Origin: Cryptomeria japonica
Taxonomy: Eukaryota; Streptophyta; Pinopsida; Cupressales; Cupressaceae
Reading direction: 5' to 3'
Assembly: GCF_030272615.1 (NCBI RefSeq)
Contig: NC_081412.1
Location: forward strand, 97,771,796 to 97,835,795
Length of the DNA stretch: 64,000 nt
Shown here: piece after piece, positions 21,918-35,100 of the stretch
Numbering within the stretch: position 1 is the stretch's first letter
Layout of the letters: every line of letters begins with the position of its first letter
Position numbers and translations under genes: made by a program
Notes under the pieces: generated by a model
Told to the model about the DNA's origin: nothing
The model's database searches: none
Seen by the model: only the letters and a program-made list of their open reading frames with translations

Positions 21918-24852
21918 CTAGATGTGAAATCGATGAACGGTTTGCCCATAAGCTGTAAAAGAGTCATATGGCAGCTTGAAGGTACTCATATATAACTGCA
22001 AGTCAATTTGTAGCTTTTGCTTTTGTACAAGCACATCATCATAGAAGAGATGGGGTTGGAAAATCTTACTTAGTAGTAGATTCCCCTCATCCAGAGCATT
22101 CCTTATGTCTTTTTGTGCTTTTTGTAGTTCGGACTGGAGCCCATTAAGCTTCTTCACCAGGGCAATGTTGAGAGCCTTTTGATGCTCATTCTTGGCATTT
22201 GCCTCTGTTACCTCTTCTAGGCTCTGCACCTGATCATCCACTACTATGCATAGGAGCTTCAATTGTGCCAATGATGAGTTAGTACTAGGGAAGTTTGTGT
22301 CGGGTAACAAACCGGTAAGAGTGTCCACCGTAGCTTGGATCATATCTTCCTCCTTCTTCCTCCTTAGCACTTCAAGGCATTCTTGAGCAACCTTAATGCT
22401 CTGTAGCAGCTCCATTTTGTTTGTAGAATGGAGGTCAATAGAACTGGTGAGGTCAGCTGGTTTGGTTGGACTACCAGTTGCCTTTGGAGTCTCCATCTGC
22501 GTGCTCTTTGTCGCTTCTCCTTCCTTGTCCTCCTCTACCTTCTTCTTCTCCACTTCTTTTCTCTTTTCCTTTTCCTTATCCTCCTCTACCTTCTTCTTCT
22601 CTACTTCCTTCCTCTTCTCCTCTTCCTTTTCTTCCTCTACCTTCTTCTTTTCTGGTTCCTTTCTCTTCTCCTCTTCCTTTCTCTTCTTCTTTCTTCTTCT
22701 TTGCATCTTTTTGTTTCTTTTTCTCTTCATCCTCTTCTCTTCTTTTCTCCACTTCCTTTTTCTGGTTCTCCTCTTCATCCTTATTCTTCTTATCCTCTTC
22801 CTTTTTCTTTGCTACCTCTTCCTTTTTGTCCACAGCTTGCTTTTCAACCTGTTTAGCCCGCTTCTCTTGTCCTGTTGCTTCAAATGTTGTGTCCTGCGCA
22901 AAATTTTCTACATCTAGAGCATTGACATCGATAGTGTCTATTGGTTCAACAATCGGGTTTCCTTCAGTATCAAGCACTTCATCCGGTTTAGTTATTGTCA
23001 GTTCCTGCTCAGCCTTCCTATTGGCTTCAGCCACTTGATGCATCTTAAGAGCTTCTAGAGCAAGCATGTGTGTATTCTTGATCACTTCTTGACTCTTTCC
23101 TTCTAGCAATAGGAGTCTTCTTCTTCTCATGAAGAAGAGGCCTTTTTATTTATTCATAACTTCAAAAAGTTCTGAATTTGATACATCAGGAAAATGTTGA
23201 GAAAAAAATTTCTCTTTCATTTCCTATTCCTGTTCTATGGCAATGTGTCATTTATTGTCTAAGGAGTTATACAAGGAATCTGGTGTCTCAGATCTAATTT
23301 TTGAAGGCGAACAGTCATTAACACATAAATACTTAATGATTTCTTATTCAATTGCTTCCTTTTCGTCATCATTGAAATCATCAAAACAATTAATCAAATC
23401 ATTCAACACTTTTCTCCTAATTTTTTTGATAGTTCTTTGACAATGTATCAAAGGTTTGTTGGAAGAAATGTCAATATTTACTGGTGTCGATGATGTTGGT
23501 TCATTCTTTGTCTTTTTCCTTGCTTGTCTTGTCTTCTTGGGTTTTTCTTCAGACATGGTTTCTTCTGAGTCTGGTGAGTTATTCCTTGTCTTCCTCTTTC
23601 TCTCGAAGACTTTGGCAGGTGCCGCTGCCAGTTTCTTCTTTGTAGGTGATCGCTTGGTCACTTTGGGACTGGCTGTAGTAACCAGTGCCGATGCCAAAGG
23701 CACTACCTTTCCTTTCTTTTCACGAGGTTCTACAACCGGTGCAACCCTTTCTAGATAGGTGTCGGTTCTCTTTGCCTTGGGGTCTAGGGGTGAGGCAATT
23801 AGGGTAGAAGCATACCCATCCAGCATATCATACATCACCTCATAGCCCATAGGCTCTACTTCTTCCTATCTGGTCTCAATGTCCTCCATTATGCATTCAT
23901 CCACATTGATGATAAAGTAGATATCATCTTCATATTTCTTGACAATGTCACTGGATATCCTCATCCTTAGACTCATCTTGCTTCTGAACTCATCAAAGTA
24001 CTTGTTCAAAACTTCAGGGTAGCCGGTTCCAACTGCTTGTAGGCTTTCTTTGATCTGCTTGGTAACCGCTTGGTCTGCAGACCACTGAATATCTCCCACT
24101 TCGAGGAAGTAACCTTGGAAGTAGAAAAATAGTCCTACTAGTAGTTGTCCAAAATTGAATTTTAATGCATTATCTTGTTTGATTGATTTAAGATTCAACA
24201 GGAGTTGCCTTTGCATACTGGTGTAGAGGTCAAATGATGCATCTTCCTTGATCATTCGGTAAGCGGCATTTATCGCTGTAGCAGATACAAAGTTAATTAT
24301 GCTGGCATGGAACGTCTGGTATCCAATCACCACACACGCATATTTCACGAGGTCGTCCTTGATGGAATTAACAGTCATTCCTCGTGAGTCACTCACTGAA
24401 CCGATGAGCTTGGTCATTTCAGTCTTGATGATCTTCCTCAGGGCTGGCACTTCACCGACATTGCAAAAACTAGTGATAGCATGAATAGCTTGTGGTGTGA
24501 TATCATGCATTCTCTCCAGGTACATCTTGTCACCATGAACTCTGCTCAGAATGATTCTAATGTGGTCATCTGTGAAATCCTCTAGGAAGTAAACCGCATT
24601 GTGAAGTTTCTTCTTCTCCAAGATGCTATACTCCAATTTGATCTTTTTATCTTTCCCATAGAATAGACCTAGCTGCGAGTGGATTGCTAGAGACCCTAGG
24701 TCTTCAATTTTATAGTCTATATAATCAGATATTCCTTTTTCCATTATTACTTCAACAGGAACTTGTGATAGGGAATTGTATTTGGACTTGCATTGAATGA
24801 AGCTTACCGAATCGATAGATGCACTAGAGCTAGTATGAGATGCAGAAGCCAT
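21918..24852 (-). pseudogene. ORF2 of element C, about 980 codons, unknown function
   Basis: ATG at 24852 (MASASHTSSSAS). The first 328 codons (to 23866) form a globular domain with LSRVHGDKMYL, ITPQAIHAIT, FNFGQLLVGLFFYFQGYF and IVKKYEDDIYF; all four blocks are kept in element 1 ORF2. A single in-frame TAG (23866-23868) separates it from a basic linker (23850-23344; VTKRSPTKKK, ERKRKTRNN). After further breaks comes a very long Lys/Glu coiled region (23130-22520, with a frame change near 22700) and a C-terminal helical part ending at 21918 (KMELLQSIKVAQECL). No catalytic motif is recognisable. It may be a structural or targeting protein supplied by this element class. Confidence 0.65.
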
Positions 24853-25296
24853 GATAAAAATAGAAAACTCGAGAAATACCTTTCAAAAATTGAGAATTTA
24901 GGGCTTTCAGATTCTACTTCACCTCACACTTCGTCGGTTGCAGAATCACCACTTTGCATTCTTCTCTTGACCGATTGTAATTTGCTTCTAAATCTCCTTC
25001 AAGGTTTCTAAATTTCTCTGAATCGCAACACAAATCACTTTTTCATCACTCTGCACTTGAAAACCTTCTTCGCTTGAAAAATGATGGTGAGAAATGATTT
25101 GAAAATTCCTTTTAAGCATATTCCTCACCAATCGTAATTAATGCTCTACGATTAGGGCATAAACCCTAATTTGCCTATTACCATTTCCAATGTTTCACCA
25201 AATGATAGGTATCACATACCAGTTAAGGTCTTTTACCGGTGTAAACCGGGGGTTTGTAGTGTTTCACCATTTTCTCCCCCTAAGCTTTTCTGATGC

Positions 25297-26507
25297 TTAG
25301 TTTGCCAGTTCCGTTGTTTCCACACTAGGTGCAGAAACTGGTTCTTCTTGCAACATCGCTGGTTTCTTCTTCCAAGTTTTGTTCATATCTGCTTGAACAG
25401 TGTCAATATCAATCTTTCCTTCTGGAGTGACTGGTATGTCATCTAATATGTTCTTTCTTGTTCTGCAGAATTTGGCAATGTGACCCGGTTTGTTGCAATG
25501 ATAGCAGACCATTCCAGGTGCTCTCCAAGGTCCATTATTCATGTTGTCGTTCTTCCTCCTACATGTTGCAGCAGTGTGACCATGACCATGATAGACCATA
25601 CAGTTTTCTCTCCATCTGGTTGTTGCTTGATAGCCACTGCTTCTTGACTAATGATTGAAGGCATTAAATCAGTTGTGATTCTGGTTCACAAAAGGTTCAA
25701 GACCAACTCCTTGTGTCCTCTGAGGATATCTTCCAGTGTTGTTCATAACAGACCTGCATTCAGATGCTCTATGCCCAAACTTGTTGCATGCATAACAGTT
25801 GCCATTGAATCTATAGCATCTAGGCTTATCATTTAGAAAATAAGGAAAATTATTGTAAGCCTTACTCCTACACACATTGGCAGTATGTCCTTCTTCATGA
25901 CCAGAATAACCAAGTCCATCAGTATTCTTGACTTACCTTTATCCTTTGATGATAGTTGTTTCTTTGATGCTCCAACATTTGTACTAGAGGTCTCACCTTC
26001 CTCATGACTAGAATAACCAAGTCCATTAGTATTCTTGACAGGTTTGGCAGATTCAAGCTTTTGCTCTAGCTTAACAGAACTCTTGTTGAACTTCGCAAGT
26101 ATTTCCTTTGACTCAGAGAGTTCTTTGGAAATAGTAGCATTTGTTTCCATTAGATTTGCATTCTCAGAGATGGCAATGTTCAGTTCTCCTTGCATGTCTT
26201 CCTTTTCCACTTTGCTCACATGGAGTTGAGTAGTTAGGGCACTAATCTCTTGCTTTAGCTTGAAGTTTTCATGATCTTTGTCTTTGACCAAATCTTCAGC
26301 TTTCCTCTGGTTCTCAAGCTCTTGACACATTCGAATAGTTAGTCCTTCCAATTCTTTTCTCAGGTTGGAATTGGATTCATTCAGCTTTTCTACTTCTTGA
26401 ATCAGGGCTTCCATGTCCACTTCATCAGAAGAACTATTTTCAGATAGCTCCATCAACTTTTCAGCATGTTCTCTCCTCTTTTCTTGAGATACCTTATATT
26501 TGACCAT
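25297..26507 (-). pseudogene. Gag-like coiled-coil and zinc-knuckle protein of element C
   Basis: Codons from 26507 give a long coiled coil (EALIQEVEKLNESNSNLRKE and onward). Near 25940 a frame change follows a locally repeated GLGYSSHEEGETS / GLGYSGHEEGHTA phrase. Then come the knuckles: CYACNKFGHRASEC (about 25750-25800), a damaged CMVYHGHGHTAATC (Cys to Tyr, about 25560-25600) and CYHCNKPGHIAKFC (about 25470-25510). The order coiled coil then several knuckles is shared with element 1. The usual start lies a little upstream of 26507, where stops interfere. Confidence 0.72.
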
Positions 26508-26612
26508 AAGATCATCATAGGCTTGCTTAGACTAAGTGAGCCGATGAGTAAGTTCCCTCAATGTGTATTCCCCCATATCTCTTTCCAAGTGGTTAAACTT
26601 ATACAAAGGTAG

Positions 26613-26624
26613 GCTCTAATACCA
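26613..26624 (-). other. Primer binding site of element C
   Basis: GCTCTAATACCA on the plus strand: the Met-tRNA site with one G-to-A change, two bases from the 5' LTR edge at 26627. Confidence 0.8.
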
Positions 26625-26626
26625 AT

Positions 26627-27751
26627 TGATGAATACTAAGAGGGGGGGGTGTGAATTAGTATGCCAAAAATCAGTGTACTTAAACACTTTGCTAGACTAA
26701 TAGTAAACCAGTAAAACAGTTTAGCAGACAAAACCGGTTAGCACACATGCAAACCAAATAGAAAATAATGCATTCACCCACAGAAGCACAAACACCATAA
26801 CACAAGAGATTTTGACGTGGAAACCCAAATGGGAAAAACCACGATGAGATGGAACTCACAAGTAACTATCTACAAAATAGGAACCAAACCAATTAAGGTC
26901 ATACAATGTTCTTTACCAGAATAGATCCTATTAGGAATCTCAATCTCTGTTAGGAGATAAGTCTGATTAAAGACTACCTTGCTAGAGGATTTCGGATCCA
27001 CAGATGTGAACCACCTTGTTAGAGGATTTACAAAAGGCTTTTGGGCCTACCCGATTAAGGGCTTCAAACTTGTCGAAGATGTAAGTAATCAACAAGTGAG
27101 TGATCTAGCAAAATAGCACAGATTGCTTGGTTAGATCCTTGATAGCTCATTCCTAATGCATTCCAACATTACTTCAGTCTTCAACTCATTCTCACTTTCT
27201 CTAACTCATCAACCACCTTAAACCCTAGCAACAACCTAAAACCCTAGACATGATGTCCTTATAAAGGAATCTGATTTCATGTCGGTCCAATAGGATTACA
27301 ATACAATTTCCTAGGTTCAATGCATCTAGACATATTCTGTAACATGACACAAAAAACACTATTAAAGTGTCAGCACCGTTAAATAATCGGTGGATGGTAA
27401 CTCATCACAAAATGTCGGTTGGTAACTCATCACAAAGTATTACTGGTTCATACAAAATACCGGTTTAAGCAAAATATCGGTTACCAGTTTGACAAAATGA
27501 AGACTGGGAAACATGTGTTCTACCACTTTGATCCTTCATACCGCTTGAGATCCTCAAACCTCTTGGGGTCAACATACTGCTTCAAATCAGTAAACACTTT
27601 CTACAAAACACCAATAGTCTAAGGACTATAATGCATCATACTGGTTGGGAACAATTGTCGGTTGAGCATAACTCATACATATAAAAGTGATCTCAATGCA
27701 AGTGTGTGTCCATCAATGACAATCACAACATAATCATAAAAAATGCCAACA
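26627..27751 (-). mobile_element. 5' LTR of element C
   Basis: Edges TGATGAATAC and AATGCCAACA; the matching 3' LTR is at 20245-21366. TATA candidate at 27259-27265 (minus strand) with telo-box-like AAACCCTAG motifs at about 27220-27247. Target duplication ATTCT at 27752. Confidence 0.88.
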
Positions 27752-27756
27752 ATTCT

Positions 27757-29537
27757 TTCTTTATCTTGTTCTCTTTACTTCTGTAGATTTTTCTATTTTC
27801 TCACAATAGCAACAACACACCCTCTAGCACACTTCTACACTACTTACATTTTGCTGACTAGTTGAGACATTTTTATTTCTACCACCATCTCTATTTCAAC
27901 AACTACACCTAACAATGTCACATCTTATCACATGTACTGTTGGATGCATTCGACTCTGTACATATCAATTTTTTCTTCTACTGCAAACTCGACTATTTTA
28001 TTCAAGTCGATTGTCTTGGAGATTTGCACCTCTGAATATTTTATTCTCGATCCTTAATATGATCTCATATTGTTTGCCTCTAGTAAGTGCATCCTATCTT
28101 TCTTCAGATCATTCTCCATACTTAGATTACTAAACTTAGTAATTAATATTTCTCTACCTGAAGAGATCAAGAATTCTTCCTCAAATCCCACAACTAGCCT
28201 GCAACTCGGTCACCATTAATACATTCTCCATCCTCTATTGACATACTCTGAAAACATCGACAACTACCTCCATTGTCATTGACTTCTGCATATCTAATTT
28301 GTTCTCTATGCATCAGGGAGCCTTATATCTTCATATTCTTCGTCTAGATCACATGGTCAATCTCGATCAGCCTCCATGTAAAACCTTATGTCTATCAACA
28401 TGCACAGATGTCATACAAGTCACCTAGTTAACCACCATGTTGACTATTAGCTTCAATCAGGCTACCTCTTCTTTCCCTTTATTATCATCCTGCATCAATA
28501 TTTAAGAGTCCTCTTTACCCATGCAGACTGGAAGGATGCACAATTTTTCAATTTATCTTGCCTCGCAAGAGTTCTAACTTATGGTCTGACATCATAGGAT
28601 AGTGGGGGACATGTCTCCCTTCACCTTCGTTAGCCCGCACTACATTTGACATGACCTCTTAACCCATGCAGGATAAGAGACTTTGACATTCTCTTCATTT
28701 TCTTTTTACCCTGCAAGGTCCTCTTTTCACCCCTTTGCATGCTACAGGATAGCAGAATCCTTCTCTCGATTCACTATCTTATCCCGCATGACTATTGCCT
28801 TATTCTTGTTAGCACTATGGGATAGTGGGATGCATCTCTCGCTTCTTCTTGTGTTACCCCGCACAACCGTTGCTTCTTTTATTTTGATGATATGGGATAG
28901 CGGGGAGCTCCTATCCTTTCATCTATTTCATATCCCGCAAGACTAATTTTATTTGGTCATCAGCAGTGCGGGATGATGGGGGATATATTTCCCTTGTCTT
29001 TTTTTCTTGTCCTGCACGATCACAAAACTCTTGTTCATCACATCGCGGGATAGAGGGGGCTCTTCGACCTCAATGGAACTCTTATCCCGAACAACTAGTG
29101 TATCTTTCTTTTAAACATTGCAGGGTAGTTGTGGATGGCCTTCCATTCATTCAAGTGTTATCTTACACATTCTCTTTCCTTCATTCGAACACACGGTGGG
29201 ACCCACTGATAAATGTCAACCAAACAACTGCTGTCATGTGAAAAGTATGGCTCACCATACCCAACAACTTCCTTGCCGAGTGCGACAACCAACACACCAA
29301 AGAGGGAACACATGTGCAACTCACCAACATGTAACTCCAGACTGCTACCTACATGTGGAGATAATTAACTTGACTAAGGCCCCTGTAGCATAGCATGTCA
29401 TGTTATGCGCAATTGCATGCATGACTGCATAACCTTCGTGTTATGCACTTCACATGTCTTCTCCTTTCTTTGTGTTATGCTACCTATTTCTCTACAACCT
29501 CTTAACATCCTTGACATCAATGCTAATAATGCCAACA
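27757..29537 (-). mobile_element. Element D 3' LTR, right segment
   Basis: Resumes after element C and ends with AATGCCAACA at 29537, followed at once by the element D polypurine tract. With the left segment the LTR is about 2.3 kb, roughly twice its neighbours. Part of the excess is the 75-bp array at 28515-29150. Confidence 0.6.
28515..29150. repeat. About 75-bp tandem repeat, eight or nine copies, with GCGGGATA/TATCCCGC hairpin arms
   Basis: GGGATAG-type starts recur near 28598, 28669, 28748, 28819, 28894, 28970, 29047 and 29123, with a weaker one near 28521, giving 71-79 base spacing. Several copies also carry TATCCCGCA, so GGGATA and TATCCC arms can pair within or between copies. Lies in the element D LTR. 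Confidence 0.7.
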
Positions 29538-29970
29538 ATCTCCCCCTTTGGCATTGATGTCAACACACTCAACACACTTCCTGACCATTTCTCCATCTTC
29601 TCTTCCTTTGACAACAATGGCAAAGGGTGAAATGACCAACTACTCACATTCTCCCCCTTTTATTTTCTATAGCAATGAATGGAACTTCCAATTTTAATCA
29701 TGACACATTTGTAATAAATTAGAAATTTCCTTTACAACTTCTTCAAAGATTTCCCATCTTCATGTTGGTCTATCTCTGCTATTTGTAGCTAGATGAACCA
29801 TTATTACAATATAAAAAGCAGTGCCAATACTGCTTATAAAAATTCAAATATCCCCCTAAGATTGTACATGAGGTTCAAGGTGGAAATTATAGAAATAATA
29901 TGCTCCCTCTAAACCACAGACTACACAAAAATGCTTAAGAATTGAAGGCAAGTGGAAAAACACCCAATTT
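29538..29970 (-). other. Polypurine tract and 3' noncoding part of element D
   Basis: Sense CCAAAGGGGGAGAT (29538-29551) abuts the LTR, with GCCAA/TTGGC arms around it as in Copia-A and Copia-B. A second tract, sense AAAAGGGGGAG, is at about 29661-29671. Confidence 0.7.
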
Positions 29971-30700
29971 CTATCTAAGATATTCAAAGTTGTCCTTAGG
30001 TAGGAGCTTAGTGAAAATATTGGCAATTTGTTCACTGGTGCACACATATTCAACTTTTACCTCTTTCTCTACAACCTTTTCCATGGAGAAAATGATATTT
30101 GATTGCAATGTGCTTTGTCCTATATTACATGACAGGTTCTTTGATATATTGATTGCACTTGAGTTGTCACACATAATGGGAATAGGATCAAAAAACTCTA
30201 CTCGAATGTCCTTGAGAGTTTGTTTCATCCACAAAACTTGAGAACAACATGTGGCAGCTGCAATATACTCAACTTTAGCAGTTGATAGTGAAATGGACTC
30301 TTGTTTCTTGTTATGCCATGACACTAACCTATCTCCAAGGAAGAAGGCTCCACCACTGGTTCTCTTCCTGTCATCTACATATCCTGCCCAATCTGCATCA
30401 GTATAGGCTTGCAAAGTGAAATATCCCTATTTTGGATACCATAAGCCATAAGTGAGTGTTCCCTATAGATACTTGAATATCCTCCTAACAACATTGACAT
30501 GTGATTTCTTAAGAGCTTCTTGGAATCTGGCAACCATGCACACTACTTGAACTATATAAGGCCTTGAGGTTGTAAGATACCATAGGATTCCTATCATGGA
30601 TTTATACAAGGTCTGATCTACACTAGGTGATTCATCATCTTTTCTTAACTCGCATCCTGTCACCATGGGGGTACCAACCAGTTTGTTGTCCTCCATCTGA
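29971..30700 (-). pseudogene. RNase H and RT C-terminal region of element D
   Basis: Pieces at 30696-30463 (EDNKLVGTPMVTG, SMIGILWYLTTSRP) and 30414-29971 (YTDADWAGYVDDRKRTSGGA, STAKVEYIAA, MCDNSSAINISKN, EQIANIFTKLLPKDNFEYLR). Order and motifs are those of copia RNase H. The two pieces are separated by stops near 30430. Confidence 0.88.
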
Positions 30701-31490
30701 AATTACTTCAACATGTCTTTAGCATACTTAGTTTTAGATATGAATATCCACTTATTCTGTTGTGATATTTACAAACCAATAAAATATGATAACTCTCCAA
30801 GCATGGACATTTGAAACTCTGACTATATTTGATCAACAAATTATTTTCATAGAATATATTTATTGCCTGCAAAGATGATGTCATCTACATATACCACAAC
30901 TACGATCATGTGATCTCCATCCACCTTAATGTACAATTTGTTGTCAATATTTCCCTTTTTGAAACTTTGCTGGTGGAGATACTTATCCAGTCTAAAATAC
31001 CATCCTCTAGGTGTCTTCTTTAGACCATATAATGCTTTCTTCAATCTACAAACAAATTTATCATCTTCATGCAGGTGAAACCCTTTAGGTTGCTCAATGT
31101 AGACTTCTTCCTCAAGATTACCATTTAAGAAAGCAAATTTGACATCCATTAGGTATACCTTGTACCCTTTGAATGCAGAGAATGCCAAGAACATTCTAAT
31201 TGCTTCAATCCTTGCAACTAGTTCAAATGTTTCTTCAAAATCTATGCCCTCTACTTGAGCATATCCCTTGCATGTACAAGCCTTGCCTTGTTCCTTATTA
31301 CCCTTCCTTCTTCATTTATATTGTTCCCATAGACCCATTTAGTCCCAATGATATTTTTGTCTGCAGGTCTAAGAACCAACTCCCATGTTTTGTTCTTTTC
31401 AATTTGTTGCAGCTCTTCTTCCATAACCTTCATCCACTTCTCACTCATGCTGGCTTCATCATATGTTCTAGGTTCCATCTCAGTCATAAG
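30701..31490 (-). pseudogene. Reverse transcriptase of element D
   Basis: 31487-31251 carries [17 protein letters not shown] and RNKARLV. A frame break of about 50 bases follows. Then 31194-30847 has [32 protein letters not shown] and the [10 protein letters not shown] catalytic box. The Tyr in YVDD differs from FVDD of Copia-A and Copia-B and marks D as another copia family. Confidence 0.88.
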
Positions 31491-31562
31491 GTGGAAATTT
31501 ACTTACTTAGTGTTCCTTTCTCTCCTTATAGTTTGTACACCATCATTCTTGTTTCCAATAAT

Positions 31563-32594
31563 CTAATTCTTAGTGCGATTCTTTTGCACATATTTTTTTG
31601 GGGCTTTGCTTGGTGCTTCTTCTTCATGTTCACTCTCATATTGATCTTCATCTTCAACATACGGTTCTTCAGTCTGAGTTATTAATTTTTTCTTTCCTTT
31701 GTGCATATCTTCATCAATTCTCACATGTACACTCTTAATTACCTTATTTAGTCTTTTGTTGAAACACTTATAGGCCTTGTTGTGAGTATAATAGCCTAAG
31801 AAGATACCTTCATCACTTCTTGATTCAAACCTACTTAATCCATCTTCATCTCTTTTTATGAAACATTTACTACCAAACACCTTTAAGTATTTGACTGAGT
31901 GTCTCCTATCATACCATAGTTCATAAGGTATCATATTGTTGTTCACCCTTAGTTGTACTCTATTTAAGGTGTATACAACTGTGTGATCTATCTCTTTCCA
32001 ATAGACATCAAACATATTAGCTTTATTTAACATTGGCCTTGCCATCTCTTTGACTGTCATGTTCTTCCTTTCCACAACACCATTTTGTTGTGGTGTCCTA
32101 GGGGTTGAATATTGTCTTTTGATTCCATGTCTCTCACAGTAATCTTCAAACTCATTTGATGTAAACTCACCTCCATGGTCTAACCTTAGGCATTTCAGCT
32201 CGTATCCACTTTCCTTCTCAACCAGTTTCTTGAAGACCTTGAATCTCTCAAATGCTTGTGACTTGTCTTTCAAGAAGGTGACCCATGTCATCCTTGAAAA
32301 GTCATTTATGAGTAGCGTGATGTATCTTTCTCCATTTAGGGCTCTTTTTCTTGTAGGCCCACACAAATCAGTATGCACAAGCTCAAGAGGTCTTGTAGTT
32401 GAGTATTCTTTTATCTTAACGCTGACTTTTGTTTGCTTACCTCTTTGACACTCATCACACAAGGTACTAGTTGGCTTGATGATTTGAGGTATATGTCTTA
32501 CATACCATTTCTTGCTTACCTTAACAAGATTATCAAAATTGATGTGACCTAGTCTTCTATGCCATAACCAACTCTCATCAACTTGTCCCATCAT
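31563..32594 (-). pseudogene. Pre-integrase and integrase of element D
   Basis: A 343-codon open frame: WLWHRRLGHINFDNLVK, LCDECQRGKQ, VHTDLCGP, LINDFSRMTWV, LRLDHGGEFTSNEF, RTPQQNGVVERKN and FGSKCFIKRD. The HHCC zinc motif and the catalytic D, D and E positions all look present, making this the best-preserved domain in element D. An acidic tail (ESEHEEEAPSK) leads to the reverse transcriptase. Confidence 0.9.
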
Positions 32595-32603
32595 GCATTG
32601 AGA

Positions 32604-32975
32604 CTAATAACATTCCTTTAAGTTGTATACATTTCCATCTGTTCTTTTACCTTCTACAACCAATTTACCATTACTCTCTTTTATTATTTCATAGCCCTTG
32701 GAATCAAATGTAAACTTATATCCTTTCTCACACATTTGACTCACACTCAGCAAATTTTGTTTCAGACCTTCCACATAATAAGCACCATTAGCTTCCAACT
32801 TGCCATCAATGTTTAGTGTACCTTTACCCTTGATTTTGATTGATGAGATATCTTCAAACCTTACTGATCCATCATTCCAATCTTCAAGCTTGAATAAATT
32901 TCTTCTTATCACCAGTCATGTGGTTGGAGCAACCATTGTCTACTACTCATATGTTTCTCCTTTCAGCATGTAGGG
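32604..32975 (-). pseudogene. Protease region of element D
   Basis: VDNGCSNHMTGD near 32915-32950 is the copia aspartic protease site with DSG changed to DNG, and the preceding Trp codon is TGA. The open frame 32912-32604 follows (GKGTLNIDGK, GLKQNLLSVSQMCEKGY). It ends two codons before the integrase frame. Confidence 0.8.
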
Positions 32976-33182
32976 CAGTTTGAACAATCAAACTTGAATC
33001 AGCCTTGTCCTTCTCCTTTTCTACTCAAGCTTGTTTTGATTCTTTCTTACTATCTGTTGTTGTTTCCTAACCTAAATTAACACTTGGTTCCAAGGTTGAT
33101 ACTACCTTCTTTTTCTTAGCAGTCCTTAGCTTACAATGTTTTGCAATGTGGCCCAAGTTTTGACAATGATAGAATTTAACAT

Positions 33183-33393
33183 TTACATTGAATGATGAAT
33201 ATGAAGAACTATTGTAGGACTGAGATACATTTCTCCATCATTCGTAACTTCTATGACCATACCCATTACAATGATAACAGATAACATTCCTATCCCTAAG
33301 AGCAGCAAATTGATTTCTACTTTCAAAACTAGGTGGAGCTCTATGCATAAGCTTACAATCAACAATTATATTACCATAAATGTTACATTTATC
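33183..33393 (-). pseudogene. gag fragment of element D, truncated by repeat R
   Basis: Shows DKCNIYGNIIVDC, a degraded knuckle-like stretch, then CYHCNGYGHRSYE, the gag zinc knuckle. Upstream sequence stops at 33393/33394, where the terminal GGTATGTGCAGG of repeat R begins. N-terminal gag, primer site and 5' LTR of D are absent from the window. Confidence 0.65.
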
Positions 33394-34480
<1,087 letters not shown>

Positions 34481-34484
34481 ATGA

Positions 34485-34527
34485 TATTAGGGAGAGGGAG
34501 AGGGGGGAGTGGGGAGAGAGTGGGGGG

Positions 34528-34561
<34 letters not shown>

Positions 34562-34586
34562 AGAAAGAGAGGGGAGAGAGAGGGGG

Positions 34587-34621
<35 letters not shown>

Positions 34622-34695
34622 TGGGGAGGGTGAAGGGAGAGAGATGGGGAGAGGGAAGGGAGAGAGAGATAGAGAGATTAGGGGAGAGTGAGAGA
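34485..34695. repeat. GA-rich array
   Basis: GAGAGGGGG-type purine repeat with a short (TA)n at 34587-34602. It occupies the same position relative to repeat R as the CT array of the left copy, in matching (reversed) orientation. Confidence 0.9.
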
Positions 34696-34699
34696 TAAA

Positions 34700-35100
34700 T
34701 TATGGGTCCTATGGTGTCCTAAGCAGTCATATTGTGTCCTACAACCCCTTAAGACACTAAATTGTGTCATTATAGGTCACATTGTATTCTAAGGGGTCAT
34801 ATTGTGTCATATGACAATATGACCCCTTTAAGACACCATATGACCCCTTAGGACACAATATGACCCTTTACAACTCTATACGGTGTCGTTATGGGTCATA
34901 TGACCCCTTATGACACCATACGGTGTCGTTATGGGTCATATGACCCCTTATGACACCATATGGTGTCGTTAGGGGTCATATGGTGTCCTAAGGGGTCACA
35001 TTATGTCCTATGACCCCTTATGACACCATATTGGGTCGTTATGGATCTTATGGTGTCCCAAGGGGTCATATTGTGTCCTACAACCCTTAGGACACCATAT
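34700..35100. repeat. Satellite S1, left block
   Basis: Built from short mirrored modules such as GGTGTCCTAAGGGGTCATAT and ACCCCTTAGGACACCATAT. Irregular here, more regular (180 bp) at 61052-62850. Interrupted at 35100 by Copia-B; the last five bases CATAT are duplicated at 49143. Confidence 0.9.

Larger units (their letters stand above)
20245..27751 (-). mobile_element. Element C: LTR retroelement with gag and ORF2 but no pol
   Basis: LTRs at 26627-27751 (5') and 20245-21366 (3') are clearly alike over their whole length. The flanking five bases ATTCT occur at 20240-20244 and 27752-27756. The 5.26-kb interior holds a primer site, a multi-knuckle gag (25297-26507), a long ORF2 (21918-24852) and a polypurine tract, in that sense order. 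I found no protease, integrase, reverse transcriptase or RNase H, so it must borrow pol from a relative. It is inserted inside the 3' LTR of element D. Confidence 0.88.

Noticed and set aside
22396-23038. Plus-strand Ser/Phe/Leu-rich ORFs of 142-190 codons
   Set aside because: Antisense of the Lys/Glu-rich part of element C ORF2; several frames open at once.
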